Below, one piece after another: positions 23,341 through 35,500 of a stretch of 64,000 nt of DNA. Numbering within the stretch: position 1 is the first letter of the stretch; the number at the start of each line of letters is the position of its first letter. The stretch comes from Nemertoderma westbladi (Eukaryota; Xenacoelomorpha; Nemertodermatida; Nemertodermatidae): the NCBI GenBank assembly GCA_032718475.1, contig JAUCBJ010000648.1, forward strand, positions 1 through 64,000, written 5' to 3'. Both the position numbers and the translations under genes were made by a program. The notes below the pieces were generated by a model that was given only the letters and a program-made list of their open reading frames with translations, made no database searches and was not told the origin of the DNA.

Positions 23341-24240
23341 CACCGCGATTGAAACATTGGAACTAAATTCGCTTCCATTGGAACTAAATTCGCTTCCATT
23401 GGAACTAAATTCGCATGCATTGGAGCTAAATTCGCATCCATTGGAACTAAGTTCGTTTTGATATTCTGGGATTGGAACTAAGTTCGCCTCGATTGGAACT
23501 AAGTTCGCTTTGTAAAATTTATTTTGGAACTAAATTCGTTTCAATTGGAACTAAGTTCGCATTTGAAAATGTGCGATTGGAACTAAGTTCGTGCTGCCCA
23601 CGTGGCGATCACGTGACGTTTAAAGACATATCGATGGCGTTCTATTAATAACATACAAAAATTAATGCTTTGCTGTTAAAAAGCTTTCTCACCAACAACC
23701 ACGCAAATATATGTTGGTTGAATTCTGGAGTACATTTTACTTTTGTTATTAAATTTCAATGGTCTGGTTGTGCGATCAAAAGTGGATGGATACCATGGTT
23801 AAATTTGCACTGAAATGTAAACATATTTTATTTAAGTGCCAAAGTAGTCAGTACAGCAGTAGACCCATTACAAATTCAATAAAAATGTTTTAATGTTATA
23901 AACATGTTATAACAAAATATATTAATCAAAATTCAAAAAAAATCTATATAAACAGTAAACACGGATACTATAATATATTGTTATATATGAACTTTTGTTT
24001 GCCAAGTTTTATTTTAAATTCTGGGGCCAAATGTAACTTCCTCTTTGGCATCAATGGCAGGGAAATAGTAACAATATGGTAGATTTATGTTGAGTCCCCG
24101 ATTGGGGAAAATCCCTAATATTCTACAACTTCGGCGATTTGAAAGAAATAATGAGAGAGAAAATATGTTACAAAATAATAATTTTCAAATAAAAAAGATA
24201 CCAAATATAATACAAATAAGGATAGTAATATTTACTGACA
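23341..24240. repeat. R1 repeat family, copy 1, right half
   Basis: It begins with about twelve GGAACTAA(A/G)TTCG units (23351-23592), the inverse of those at 11041-11206. It then continues as non-coding sequence matching 43380-44160 and, from about 23700, also 45297-45849. Shared landmarks are TTAATGCTTTGCTGTTAAAAAG, TTTGTTTGCCAAGTTTTAT and GGCCAAATGTAACTTCC. No protein is recognised. Confidence 0.75.
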
Positions 24241-25455
24241 GTTGTTACCCGTTATTAACAGTTATCCAATTTTTGCACAGACTATCCAACAGTTATCCAA
24301 TTATTGCACAGGCTATCCAACAGTTATCCAATCTTTGCACAGGCTATCCAACAGTTATCCAATCTTTGCACAGGCTATCCAACAGTTATCCAATCTTTGC
24401 ACAGGCTATCCAACAGTTATCCAATTTTTGCACAGGCTATCCAACAGTTATCCAATTTTTGCAGAGGCTATCCAACAGTTATCCAATCTTTGCACAGGCT
24501 ATCCAACAGTTATCCAATCTTTGCACAGGCTATCCAACAGTTATCCAATCTTTGCACAGGCTATCCAACAGTTATCCAATCTTTGCACAGGCTATCCAAC
24601 AGTTATCCAATTTTTGCAGAGGCTATCCAACAATTATCGAAAATGTATTTAAAAAGGCAAAGGTCTCACGGCTGTCTGGGATTTCAAGCATTTCAATTTA
24701 TTAAGAGCAGGTCTCCTTGAAATAATTTTATAGTTGTACCAGTACCATATACTATAACTAAACTGAGATCAGGATAGCATCCTTTGTTATAGTATTGTCT
24801 TTATGGGCTGAACGATTTTTAATTAATTAGGCCTAATTAATCCTCATCATTTAAGAAATTAATCCCGCCTTCCAGTAGTTAGTGGCGTTGTTCTTTCGAA
24901 GCTCTACAGTTCACTGAGCGACTGGACTGGATCTTTTCTCTTGGCTCATCTAGTCATCCCCAATAATACACCGATTGTCATGGCGAGTAACAACCATCTC
25001 CATTGTTGTACCAAATTCACAACAGTGACTGGGATGAGGTAGGCCTATGGAGAGGGGACGACGGACATCGGTATGTCGGGAAACATTGACGGAGGATGGG
25101 GACGAACGAACGACTTTCATCACTCAATACTTTCGATATACGCCAATGTTCTTTGTTACACAGGCAACAATGTTAGGAAGCGCCAACAGGCACGCATTTG
25201 ATTCTACGTCGTCAGAAGGAAATCCGAAGACAAGACGGAAACCATTCCAGGGTTCGGTTCCAGTATAATCGGTCAGCCCATAAATACAATACTGGTACTA
25301 TAACAAAGGCTGCATATCCTGATATCAGTACGTGGTACTGGTACAAAACTTTTTTCGCCATTTTAAATTCATATTCGATAACTGTTGGATAGCCAGTGCA
25401 AAGATTGGATAACTGTTAATAACCACCGGTAACAACTGTCAGTAAATATTACTAT
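24217..25455. mobile_element. Possible foldback/MITE-like unit carrying the 31-bp array
   Basis: GGATAGTAATATTTACTGACAG at 24217 and onward is repeated in inverse complement at 25370-25455, including ACAGTTGTTACC and TTAACAGTTATCCAA. The left arm is followed by the 31-bp array. No transposase is visible between the arms, and clear target duplications are not seen. A related left arm is at 45800-45849, where element C has inserted into it. Confidence 0.5.
24259..24640. repeat. 31-bp tandem array
   Basis: About twelve copies of a 31-bp unit (GGCTATCCAACAGTTATCCAA plus TCTTTGCACA or variants). Because 31 is not a multiple of three and the unit has no stop, all three plus-strand frames stay open; the resulting repetitive ORFs are artefacts. 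One inverted unit lies at 25383-25418. Confidence 0.95.
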
Positions 25456-25559
25456 CCTAAATATAACACCAATGGAATACTAAATATAGACGAAACTGCA
25501 AAATTTCATCAATATTTTTGGACACGAAATAATTTTTCAGCTATACTTAGTATAAACAA

Positions 25560-25565
25560 TTTATT
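25560..25565 (-). promoter_or_regulatory. Polyadenylation signal AATAAA for the Ig receptor
   Basis: TTTATT on the plus strand reads AATAAA on the gene's strand, about 78 bases after the stop codon at 25643. The distance is plausible for a short 3' UTR. Confidence 0.5.
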
Positions 25566-25642
25566 CAACCATATAAATATATTTTAGAATACTAAATAGA
25601 AAAGTCAGACAAGTTGTATAGTATATCTCGTTCGACCCATTA

Positions 25643-26565
25643 CTAGATTCCATAGACTTCCTTAGCATTTAAATAGTCCAGATTGTCCTCATTCAATGCG
25701 GATTGGTTGATTATTCCAGCTCCGGTAACTTCTGATTGGTTGACATATATTGGGGATACTGACTTACTCATGCATGCACGGCTATCTGATTGGTTGTTCA
25801 TTGAGGCTTCCGCTACTTGTGATTGGTTCACATAAACTCTTCCCACCATTGTGTTGCTATTCTCTTGTCCTTTCTCCTCCACTGTGTTGCTATTCTCTTG
25901 TCCTCTCCCCACCACTACTGTGTTGTTATTCTCTTGTCCTCTCTCCTCCACTGTGTTACTATTATCTCGCCCTCTCTCATCCACTGTGTTGCTATTCTCT
26001 GGCCCTCTCCCCTCCCCTGTGTTGGTACTCTCCACAGTGTTGGAGTTCCGGCAATTTGTATCAGTAATATGTCTTTCTGTAGTTACCTTGTTTCTACCAA
26101 CTTTAGATTCATCGATAGTATCATAGGGATGCTCTTCACTTATTATCTGATCATCTCGACTACTGGAGGTGAGCGGAGTAAGATTGACAGGTGACCGATT
26201 GGTTGATGGGTGATTTATAGCTCTCTCATTGGCTGTTTTATTTATAGTTATCCCATTGGATGGTGGATTTAGATAGGTCTCATTGGCTGGGTGATTACGA
26301 AAACTCTCAGTGGCTAATGACCGATTGTTTGAAGCTCGAATGACTTGTATCTCTAATTCTTCATAGGGGTGACTCGGGATGCTAGCTGGACCATCCAGCC
26401 CATATACAACTGTGTCATCGTAGACAGGACTACGAGGTTTTCTATTCCGATATCTTTTGAGTAAAATGATTGCCAATACGACTATAACAATCACTGCAAA
26501 TCCACCTCCAACCACCCCACCTATCAGCGGTATAGTAGGATCATAATTGTCTACAATTTGTTGAC
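25643..26565 (-). CDS. Receptor exon 4: stalk, transmembrane helix, cytoplasmic tail
   Basis: The acceptor CTTCCAG lies just before 26565, and the first two bases complete a Gly codon. A short stalk (QQIVDNYDPTIPL) leads to a 22-residue hydrophobic helix rich in V/I/L, then KRYRNRK as the stop-transfer signal. The tail has at least nine Tyr-based motifs: YEEL, YDTI, YLNP, YVNQ twice, YLNA and others. Four fit YxN, the known binding preference of the Grb2 SH2 domain; YEEL and YDTI resemble YxxL/I signalling or sorting motifs. A repeat of GQENSNTV-like units (about five copies, 25830-26045) lies in mid-tail. Translation ends VYGI at 25643. The role in signalling is inferred. Confidence 0.85.
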
Positions 26566-29500
26566 CTGGAAGATTGAATAAGAAATTTTATATATTTATA
26601 TCAAACAAACGTCCGCAACCGTCACCTACAAACTGAAGTAACAATCGCAGTTATTCTGTTTATATTTCTAGGTTCGTTTAATTATATTTATTTTATTATT
26701 AAATTTAATTGCAGCCGTGGAAATGTAATATAACATCGACATCATCTGTATCCAAGAACTTCGGATTAGTCATGAAGACAGTGCCATGAAGTATAATGAC
26801 ATTGGAAATGGTTGGACATTAGTAACAACCTCAGGAGAAAGAAATTCGGCCAATGTTTCAATTGGTAGAGTAGGAATTCGGCTAAGCCCATTTGCACTTT
26901 AGACACTAAACAACATCGAATCTATAATTTCCAGGGTCATTCATGATTGCAACATTAGATTGGAATTCCAAGACACTGCATGTTGAAATTTTGTTTTGAA
27001 CCTCTGAGTTGGGTTAAAGTACCGGTACGCCTAGAGAGAGACCTACAGAAAGATGAAATACTTTGTTTCCATTTGGTAATAAGATTTCAGTCGATCTTTT
27101 GACGAGAAGCAAATTGAGCCAAATTAAAAAAGAAGTTATTCTAATTTTATATGCTATACAATATATAGTTAATATTATAGTAATATATATAAATAGATAT
27201 AATAAATATAATAAAATATATGTATAGTAAAAATTACAGAAATAGCATTTTAGATTCAGCCTATATTATAGTATCCCAACCAAATACGTTATAATATAGA
27301 CTTCTAATTCTGGCGTTCAATTCACACCATATTATATCTATCTATAATGGTTGGAAACAATTTGAGCCACCACCATGCAGCAATCTACAATAATTAAATT
27401 GCTATAAAGCAGCGTGCTTTAAGAATGCTGTGGCGGTTTATCAACAAAACCGCGCCGCCAAAACTTCCTATCCCCCGCTCAAAATAGTCGAACCTCTAGA
27501 ATTCCAATGAATTCTATTTGACTTCAAAATCCTGGCGATCCCATTCAACGCTGCCTATGCCTCCCCTACGAATTAGAAAGCACCTGACTTCCGGACCCAT
27601 GATCCCAGGTAGCAGAAGTTATTCACATGCTTAAGTATACCATCCTTTGAGCTTATGCTTTATACGTTCAGACATTATCTGGAGACTGTCGAAGTGTTCA
27701 CACCATGGATCAGTTTTGTTACAGTTCAACATTAATCTCTCTCAAATGACACGGTTTCAGTAACAGACCAGACAGGTTATTCTATATTTATAAGAGTAAC
27801 ATGATAAAATAAAGTAATAGTAACGCATTTTAAGCAACCATGTTCAGCATGATCCGGTCTCTTGAATATAATCTTAAGTTGAACGAAATACATTTTTGAC
27901 AGACCAATCAATATCAAGCAAATTAAATAATATATGTTTTTTTTTTATATTATGCAAAAAAAAATATCATGGATCATTGTTCAACCCAAGATTGTATAAA
28001 AGTTAACATACCTGATGCTGGTTCACCTTCTATTACAGGAGTTGGATCCTGACAACCGATCTTATTACAGGCCACCACCGAGAAATAATGACGTTCATTG
28101 GGTAATTCTGGGACGATTATGTATGAATCATTTGTAATTCCTGTTGTTTTAGAATCAATTTTTTGGTTACTATTGGTGTACTCAACTCTAAACCATTGAT
28201 TAGATCCACCATTGAATCCTGGTGTCCAACTAACTTTTACACTAGAAGAGTCAACAGCTTCTACTTTAACTCCAGTCGGCATATGTGGAGGTCCTATAGG
28301 TTCCAACCTAACGTCACATTCAACCTCAGTATTACTGCTAGGGATACCATTTCCAACCCTCCCAAAGTAGGTTAAATTAAGATCATCACTGGTTACATTA
28401 TATATAGTTAGCCTTAAAACAGCTGTACTTTTATACTCAGAGTTCTCCACTACAACTGATGTTCTGTATTTATCACCATCGGGCAGCTTTTCATTAACGT
28501 CATTTTGACTAACCCAATAGACACTCGATTCAATAACAGCTGGATAACTTTCCATTGTACATGTTAGGTTAACCTCCTTTCCAAAAACTCCTATAACAGT
28601 TCGCTCTGTTGTGTCATTGTGAATCCAATGTGGTTTGTCTAAAGAAAAAAATGTGTTTGTATTGTAATTATATTTATTATGTGGGAAATGTGAATTCAAT
28701 GCAACCACTACACCAAGGTGGAACCTTGGAATCAGAGTCGGGAAGTTATCAATAGTCCAAACACGACTGAAAGATGAAATGGTAAATTATAACATTGCGA
28801 GCTTCGAGCTTGATATTTTATCTAGACACGTTGCAATCAAGCAGCAAAATCTTAAAGTAGCCAGATTCTGGAATAGTTACTGTGTTACTGGTCGTATTGA
28901 TGTAGATTATATCATTAATATGATTTATAAATAATGACCTGAAGTTCGTATTGTTTGTTTTGTTTGTATTGAATTCTTATACATGCCTGGTCTGGGTTGT
29001 GTAGTTCAGTTCACCGTCTCAAAGTTGCACAAAACATTAAGTTTTAACAAAACGAGACGGGGGTTGGGTAACTTACGCCAATCCCATCAATGAAAATTGA
29101 AAATTAAATAAAAAAATGAAAATTGTAAATATATTGTGTGGAAGCGTTGACATGGAATTATATAGGGTAATATTTACAGTAGTTTATTGTTACTTACACT
29201 GAACTATTAACTCAATAGTGAATGACTCCAGTTCTACTAACAGTGATGGAGGGTAATATTTACAGTAGTTTATTGTTACTTACACTGAACTATTAACTCA
29301 ATACTGAATGACTCCTGTTCTACTAACAGTGATGGAGGGTAATATTTACAGTAGTTTATTGTTACTTACACTGAACTATTAACTCAATAGTGAATGACTC
29401 CTGTTCTACTAACAGTGATGGAGGGTAATATTTACAGTAGTTTAATGTTACTTACACTGAACTATTAACTCAATATTGAATGACTCCGTAATAGTTGATG

Positions 29501-32500
29501 AATCATAAAACGTATATTCGGCTGTAGTTGTGTAAATCCCTGAAGATCTTTTATTTATATCGATATTCCTAACTTCATCTCCACCGGTTACGAAGTCGCC
29601 ACTCCAATTATAATCAACACCTATATTGCATCCATCTCCATCTGGAATCCACTTTACCTCTATTGGGTCGTTATGAACTTCTAAACTTCTATTTAATTGT
29701 ATTGAATCACCTCCATTATAAGAAGTACCAGAAACTTTCAGTTCCAGATCACAATATTCTACAGTTACCGGTACCGCTGGGCTTTCTTTTCTCCCTTCCC
29801 CACCGTTGCTGTAACTACCGGTAAACTCGCACTTATAATCACCTCCATCGTCTGCGCGTAAAGGGTCTAGTGTAAATGTTGATGAATATGGTTCAGTAAC
29901 TATAGCTGCATCACCAGTAACATCTTTAGTACCATCAACATACCAGGACCAAGATGGATTCACATTGTAATCGTCTGCCGAACATTTTAATTCCAATGTT
30001 TCGCCTTTTTTCTTTTTAATCGCATCGTTGGGGTTAATGTTTATCCAAGACGGCAAATCTGGAACAATAAAATTAATATTAATAATAATAATATAACTTA
30101 GATGTAAAACTTTCAGATTCATAACAATGTAATGTTAATTGTTATATATTGTAATGGCGAGTTTTTTAAACGCCAATGTTGGCCAATGCTTGGAACTAGT
30201 TTAGTGGAAACAAATGCAATTTTAGCTGACAGATTGCCTCGATTGTCGACTACGGCCGTTTCCGTAATTGCATATCGGTTTACATTTTTAACAAGAACCT
30301 TGCAGTGGTTGGTGGTGATCCGTAATATTTAAAATCAGTGAAAATCATAATTGTTTTTTATTCACGTTTTGTAATATTAACCCTATTTGGCCCATTTTAA
30401 AATTTTTTTGTAGGTAGGTTTTTTGTAATTCATCTGTATCTTTGAGTCAGGTTTGTTGGCAAAATTGTAATTTATGAGCCAAGATCTAAAACATTTCTTT
30501 AATGACCCCCCCCCCCCCCCCCCCTGGGCTAATTACGTTGTTAAATAGACCGTGCCAGATAGAGTTAAACCAATTGAATAACGTTTCCAATGAAATTATA
30601 TGTCTGTATGTTTAGTACGTTTGTGGAGTTTAAATGATAATGGTATTAACGTGAATGTCACTAATTTCGATCACAAAACAGCTATTCTTGAATTTAATAA
30701 TACAGTATCATTATTATTGTGATCATACTGTATACGTACCAATGTAGTAGGCCCCTATAGTATGTACTTCACAAGATTGCCTTTGAATCAAAACCACGTG
30801 CATTTAGCAGGAAACTACCTGTTTATGTAGAACCAAGGCCATCATCGTTATATGCAGTGGAGGTGGGGTGTGCCTAGGTTAAAATCTGCATTAAATAAGT
30901 TACATAAAAACCCAGACTTCCTAGTCCAATTAAGGGGGGTGTGGGGGGGGGGGGGGGTACCCACAAATAGCCACTTATTTTTAAATGGCCATTACTTTGG
31001 GTTATAACTTAATATAACAATTTTATCGTCGCTAGCATGAAATATGTGAATTTTTATGTATGTAAATTTTTGGAATAAAAATTCAATTATATTTTATATT
31101 AAAGTTTTGGCCTCCCCCTAGCAGCTGGCGGAAAAATGAGAATTTAACTAAATACACTAACTAGTCCCTCAATCTTGGTCCAAATTTCTTGAAATCAACT
31201 TTTTTGGAATCAGCACGATCAACTCTACAAAATGTATCTATAAATAGTATAGAATGTATAGAATTTTTAATTAGCTAATTTAAAAAATATTATTAATTTA
31301 ATTAATTGCTATTAAAGTTTGAACATTACCGCGCAAAATCTCTCTGTTAATATGTAAGAATGTCTGTCATTTATATCTAGCAACAAAAAAGCACAAAACC
31401 ATACTAAGATTTTTGCCATGGGGGTTTTCCTGGCTGTCTGTCTGTCGGTCTATCTGACAATCCGACAATCTGTTAGTCAAATATAAGGAAAGGTCATAAA
31501 ATCTAGCTTAAATTTAGTTATAAGGGTTTTCCTCGCTGAATTCATTTCGAGTGTCAGTTTTAACATGTCAAATGTCTGTTTGGCTGTCAAGCTGTCGGTT
31601 ATGTTTTGACGTTCAGACTGACAGGCATACAGACAGAAACGACGATGCCAAATTTAAATAATGACATCACAAATTACGTCATCGACTCCGAAAACCCAAA
31701 ACCGGCATTTTTTAGACAGATATGCTTTTTATTGACGGACAGAAATACTGACGGACAGACCGTCAGTCAAACGGACAGACAGCCATAGCTCAATAAGTAT
31801 GATAGATATTGCTAAACGGTTTTTAAATTTGGAATCTAGATAAAAAACTGCTCCAGATTAAATAATAAAAACAATTAAAAAAAAATTTGTAAGGGTGGGG
31901 GTAAGTATCATATTTGCCACCCAAAGTAGTAAACCATATAGGCAACCTGATAATTCACATATACATGAAATAGCAATTTTAAAGCAAAAAGAGGCAACTT
32001 TTGACGCAATTTGAAAAATAACCCAACAAATCTCGTGATAGACGGCAAAACAAGCAGTGAGCTTTCCAGTTGAGAAGGTTGTCGATGATGAGGCCAAGGT
32101 ATCTTACATTATCACAATGGTCAAGCATGGAGTCTTTGATTATAACTTTGGGTAAAGGTGGAATATTGCGAGGATTGTTAGAATAGATACAGTAAACTAA
32201 CGAGAGGCGATTCGAATCAAACCATTCAGAAAGATCTTCTAGTTCAATGTTAACAATATTTACAAGGTGAGTTTATGAGTGGTGTAAGCTAAACAAGTTA
32301 GTTTCGTCGGTGAAGTGTAGAGTTTTCAGATATGTTGCAAGAGGGAGGTCGTTAATGTACGGGATGAAAAGTGTCAAGGGTGGGACCTTGGGTGATATGT
32401 TATGCTTAATAGTCTAACTTTAAGAAAATAGGCCTATAAGTAATACTGTAGATACCAAATAATTATATATGGTGGTACTGTAGTCTTTGGTGTTTCAATC

Positions 32501-35500
32501 TATGGTTTTTGGTATACAGATATATAAAGTTGTTAAAGTTAGAATTAATTCCGAAATTGTAAATCAGTTTACATTTTTAGCATCACATTGCTGTGGTATT
32601 TGATATCCAATATTTGTTTACATATTGGTAGTATTGGTAGTGATGAGTATTTCAACTTTGTTTGGTTTATAATGATAATGTTATAAACCACATTAAAGTA
32701 TTACCGTAAAATTTTGGTATATAATACAGTAGTACCCCTAGTAGGAAATCTACATTCTATTAGGATTTCAGATACATAATTTCTGTTGTTCAATTTGACA
32801 TTAGTGTAAATCATGATTTTGAGTATTGTAATATTAAACTACTGTAATTGAATACGTCTCCCAAGTAATCAAATTTCTGTCTGTATGTTTAGAATGTTTC
32901 TGTAGTTTAGCTGAAATTGGTATTAACTTGAATGTCAGCAAATTCGATAAAGAATCAGCTTTTCTTGAATTTAATAATAGGGATAGCTTTGATTAACGTG
33001 ACGGTATGTACTATGTACGTCACAAAGGTTGCGATGGTTACAAAACCTCGCGTATTTAGCACTAAACTACAGTTTATATGTAGAACTCGGATAGAATCTA
33101 CATTAAATAACTTATGTAGAAACCCAGACATTCTATCTTCATATAATAATTAGTTTAATGAAAAATTAACTAGGAATTATATTGAATTAGTTTCTGCTGA
33201 TTATATTTTTATGGGGCGAGCCACGAAGTCCAGTTGAGCCTTAGTATAGCAGTACAATTAGTGAGCCGTCCGTCGTCGTCGTTGTTGTTGTTGTCGTCGG
33301 AAATGTGTGAACGCCAATAAGTCGGTCAATCATGGATGAAATGGAACCAAACTTGGTACACATGTAGTCTATCAAAAGTTTAGAAATTCTACAAAGAAAC
33401 AGACTTTTGTAGTGCATATGTCTGCCGCTAGAGGGCGAATTGACAGAAACGCAGAGGCAGCTGTACTTATAGAACCAACAATCAGATTGATCTGAAATTT
33501 GTTAGGAGTGACCTATGAGCATTGCTTAATTATAAATTCTGCATAAAGACAAACGTTTGTTCTTTTGACTCTGGTGTATTAATTAATGGTGGCCCCGTTT
33601 TAGAAAGTCATTTAGCAAAGTTGTTTAATTTTTTTCTATTGCACGGTTTTGTGTCTAATGGTTTACTGTCAATTTCGTTTGTTCCTATAGTTAAAAATAA
33701 TCTTGGTGATTTATCTGATGATAACAATTATAGAGCTATTGCTATCTGTGCATTATTGTTGAAAGTTTTTGAATGGTTAATGCTTATCAGTCAAGGAGAC
33801 AAGTTGCGTCTTGACGATTTGCAATTTGGTTTCCGCATAAAGTCATGTGCACCTGGTCCGCCTCTGAAGTGATAAATTATTATTCTCGTAATTCTTTACC
33901 GGTGTTTGGCTGCCTTTTAGATTTCACGAAGGCCTTTCATTTAGTCGAATGGCCAAAACTATTCCTAGAGCTAATTAAAAAGGGATTTTCTGTCTTATAT
34001 TTGAGATGTCTGTTATTTTTTTATAAAAACTAAATTTGTTCAGTTAAATGGTTAAACGCTCTCTCTTTTCAATTTAATACTTCGAATGGAGTGTGTCAGG
34101 GTTCAGTTTGTTCCCCGATTTTGTTTTGTTTGGTATTGAATATATTAATTAAGTCACTGCGATCTTGTAGGGTGGGGTGTTTTGTAGGAGGGCATTATTT
34201 TGGTGTTTTGGCGTACGCTGATGATGTTCTTCTTTTGTGGCCATCAGTGTCCGGTCTGCAGTTTATGGTTAATATATGCCAAAGGTTTTGTAGAGAATTT
34301 GGTTTGCGACTTAGTGTAAGTAGTGACCAATCCAAAAGTAAATGTAAGTGTATCCCTTTTAGCAAATGTTTGAACCCGCCAACTGCGTTAATTGTTATAG
34401 GTAACTGTGTTTTGCCTTGGGTTAAAAAGGCAACCCATTTGGGCAATGTGCTAGATTATAAGTGCTGTTTTTCAGATGACATTTTGTTGAAACGGGGTAA
34501 ATTAATAGGTAAACTTATTAATAATCTTAAACAATAATTTTATTACTGTCACCCGGCAAATATAACTTACATTCAACGTTTATATGCTTTAGATTTGTAT
34601 GGTAGTAGTTTATGAAATTTTCAATCAATGGAATGTAAGAAGTTTTTCAATAGTTGGAATACTAACGTTCAAATTATTTGTGGTTTACCTTATAACTCGC
34701 ATAGGTTTATAGTAGAAGGTTTGGTTAATTTTCCTCATCCTTGGATCTCAATGTGTAAAAATTTTATTAACTTTACTAATTCCATTATTTCTTCAGATAG
34801 ATTGTGTCTGCGGTTCCTAGGCTACCGATTGCTATACGACTGTAGCTACAAGTGGGTGTAATTTACGGTATATTGCAAATCGCATTGGCATATCTGATAT
34901 TACGCAATTAACTGCTAATTTGGTAGCTAGAAAACTTAAGTACTCTATTTGTGCAGTTGAAGATGAGTGGAGAATTACCTTGTGCAGAGAATTAATTGAT
35001 GCGATCTCCAATGTTGCTTCTGCAGATTTTTTTTCAAATATTAAGCTGAAATCTATATTGGATTACGTTCCATCTGTCTAATTTTGTGGTTTTTGTGTTT
35101 TTGTTTGGTGTTCCTTCATTTACTGCCGTTTATTATTACAAATTGTGCTCTATCTACACCATGTATCTATGTAAGAACAGTGCATACTTTGTTCCCAGGT
35201 AACTGGTGTACGTGAATAATAATAATAATAATAATAGTTCCTTTGTCTGCCGCTAGAGGGCGAATTGACAGAAACGTAGAAGTACTGTAGCTGTACTTAT
35301 AGAACTAACCATCAGATTCATCTGAAATTTGTTAGGAGTGACCTATGAGCATTGCTTAAGTAGAAATTATACACAAAGACAGATTGAAATAAACGTAGAA
35401 GTAGCTGTACTTATAGAACTAACCATCAGATTCATTTGAAATTTGTTAGGAGTGACCTACAGGGTATGAGCATTGCTGAATAAGAAATAATTCTAAATAA

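Noticed and set aside
24259-24640. CRISPR array
   Set aside because: The 31-bp units are contiguous with no unique spacers, and the DNA is of an animal.
24087-24720. Three plus-strand ORFs with LSNSYPIFAQAIQQ repeats
   Set aside because: Product of a 31-bp tandem unit that keeps all three frames open.
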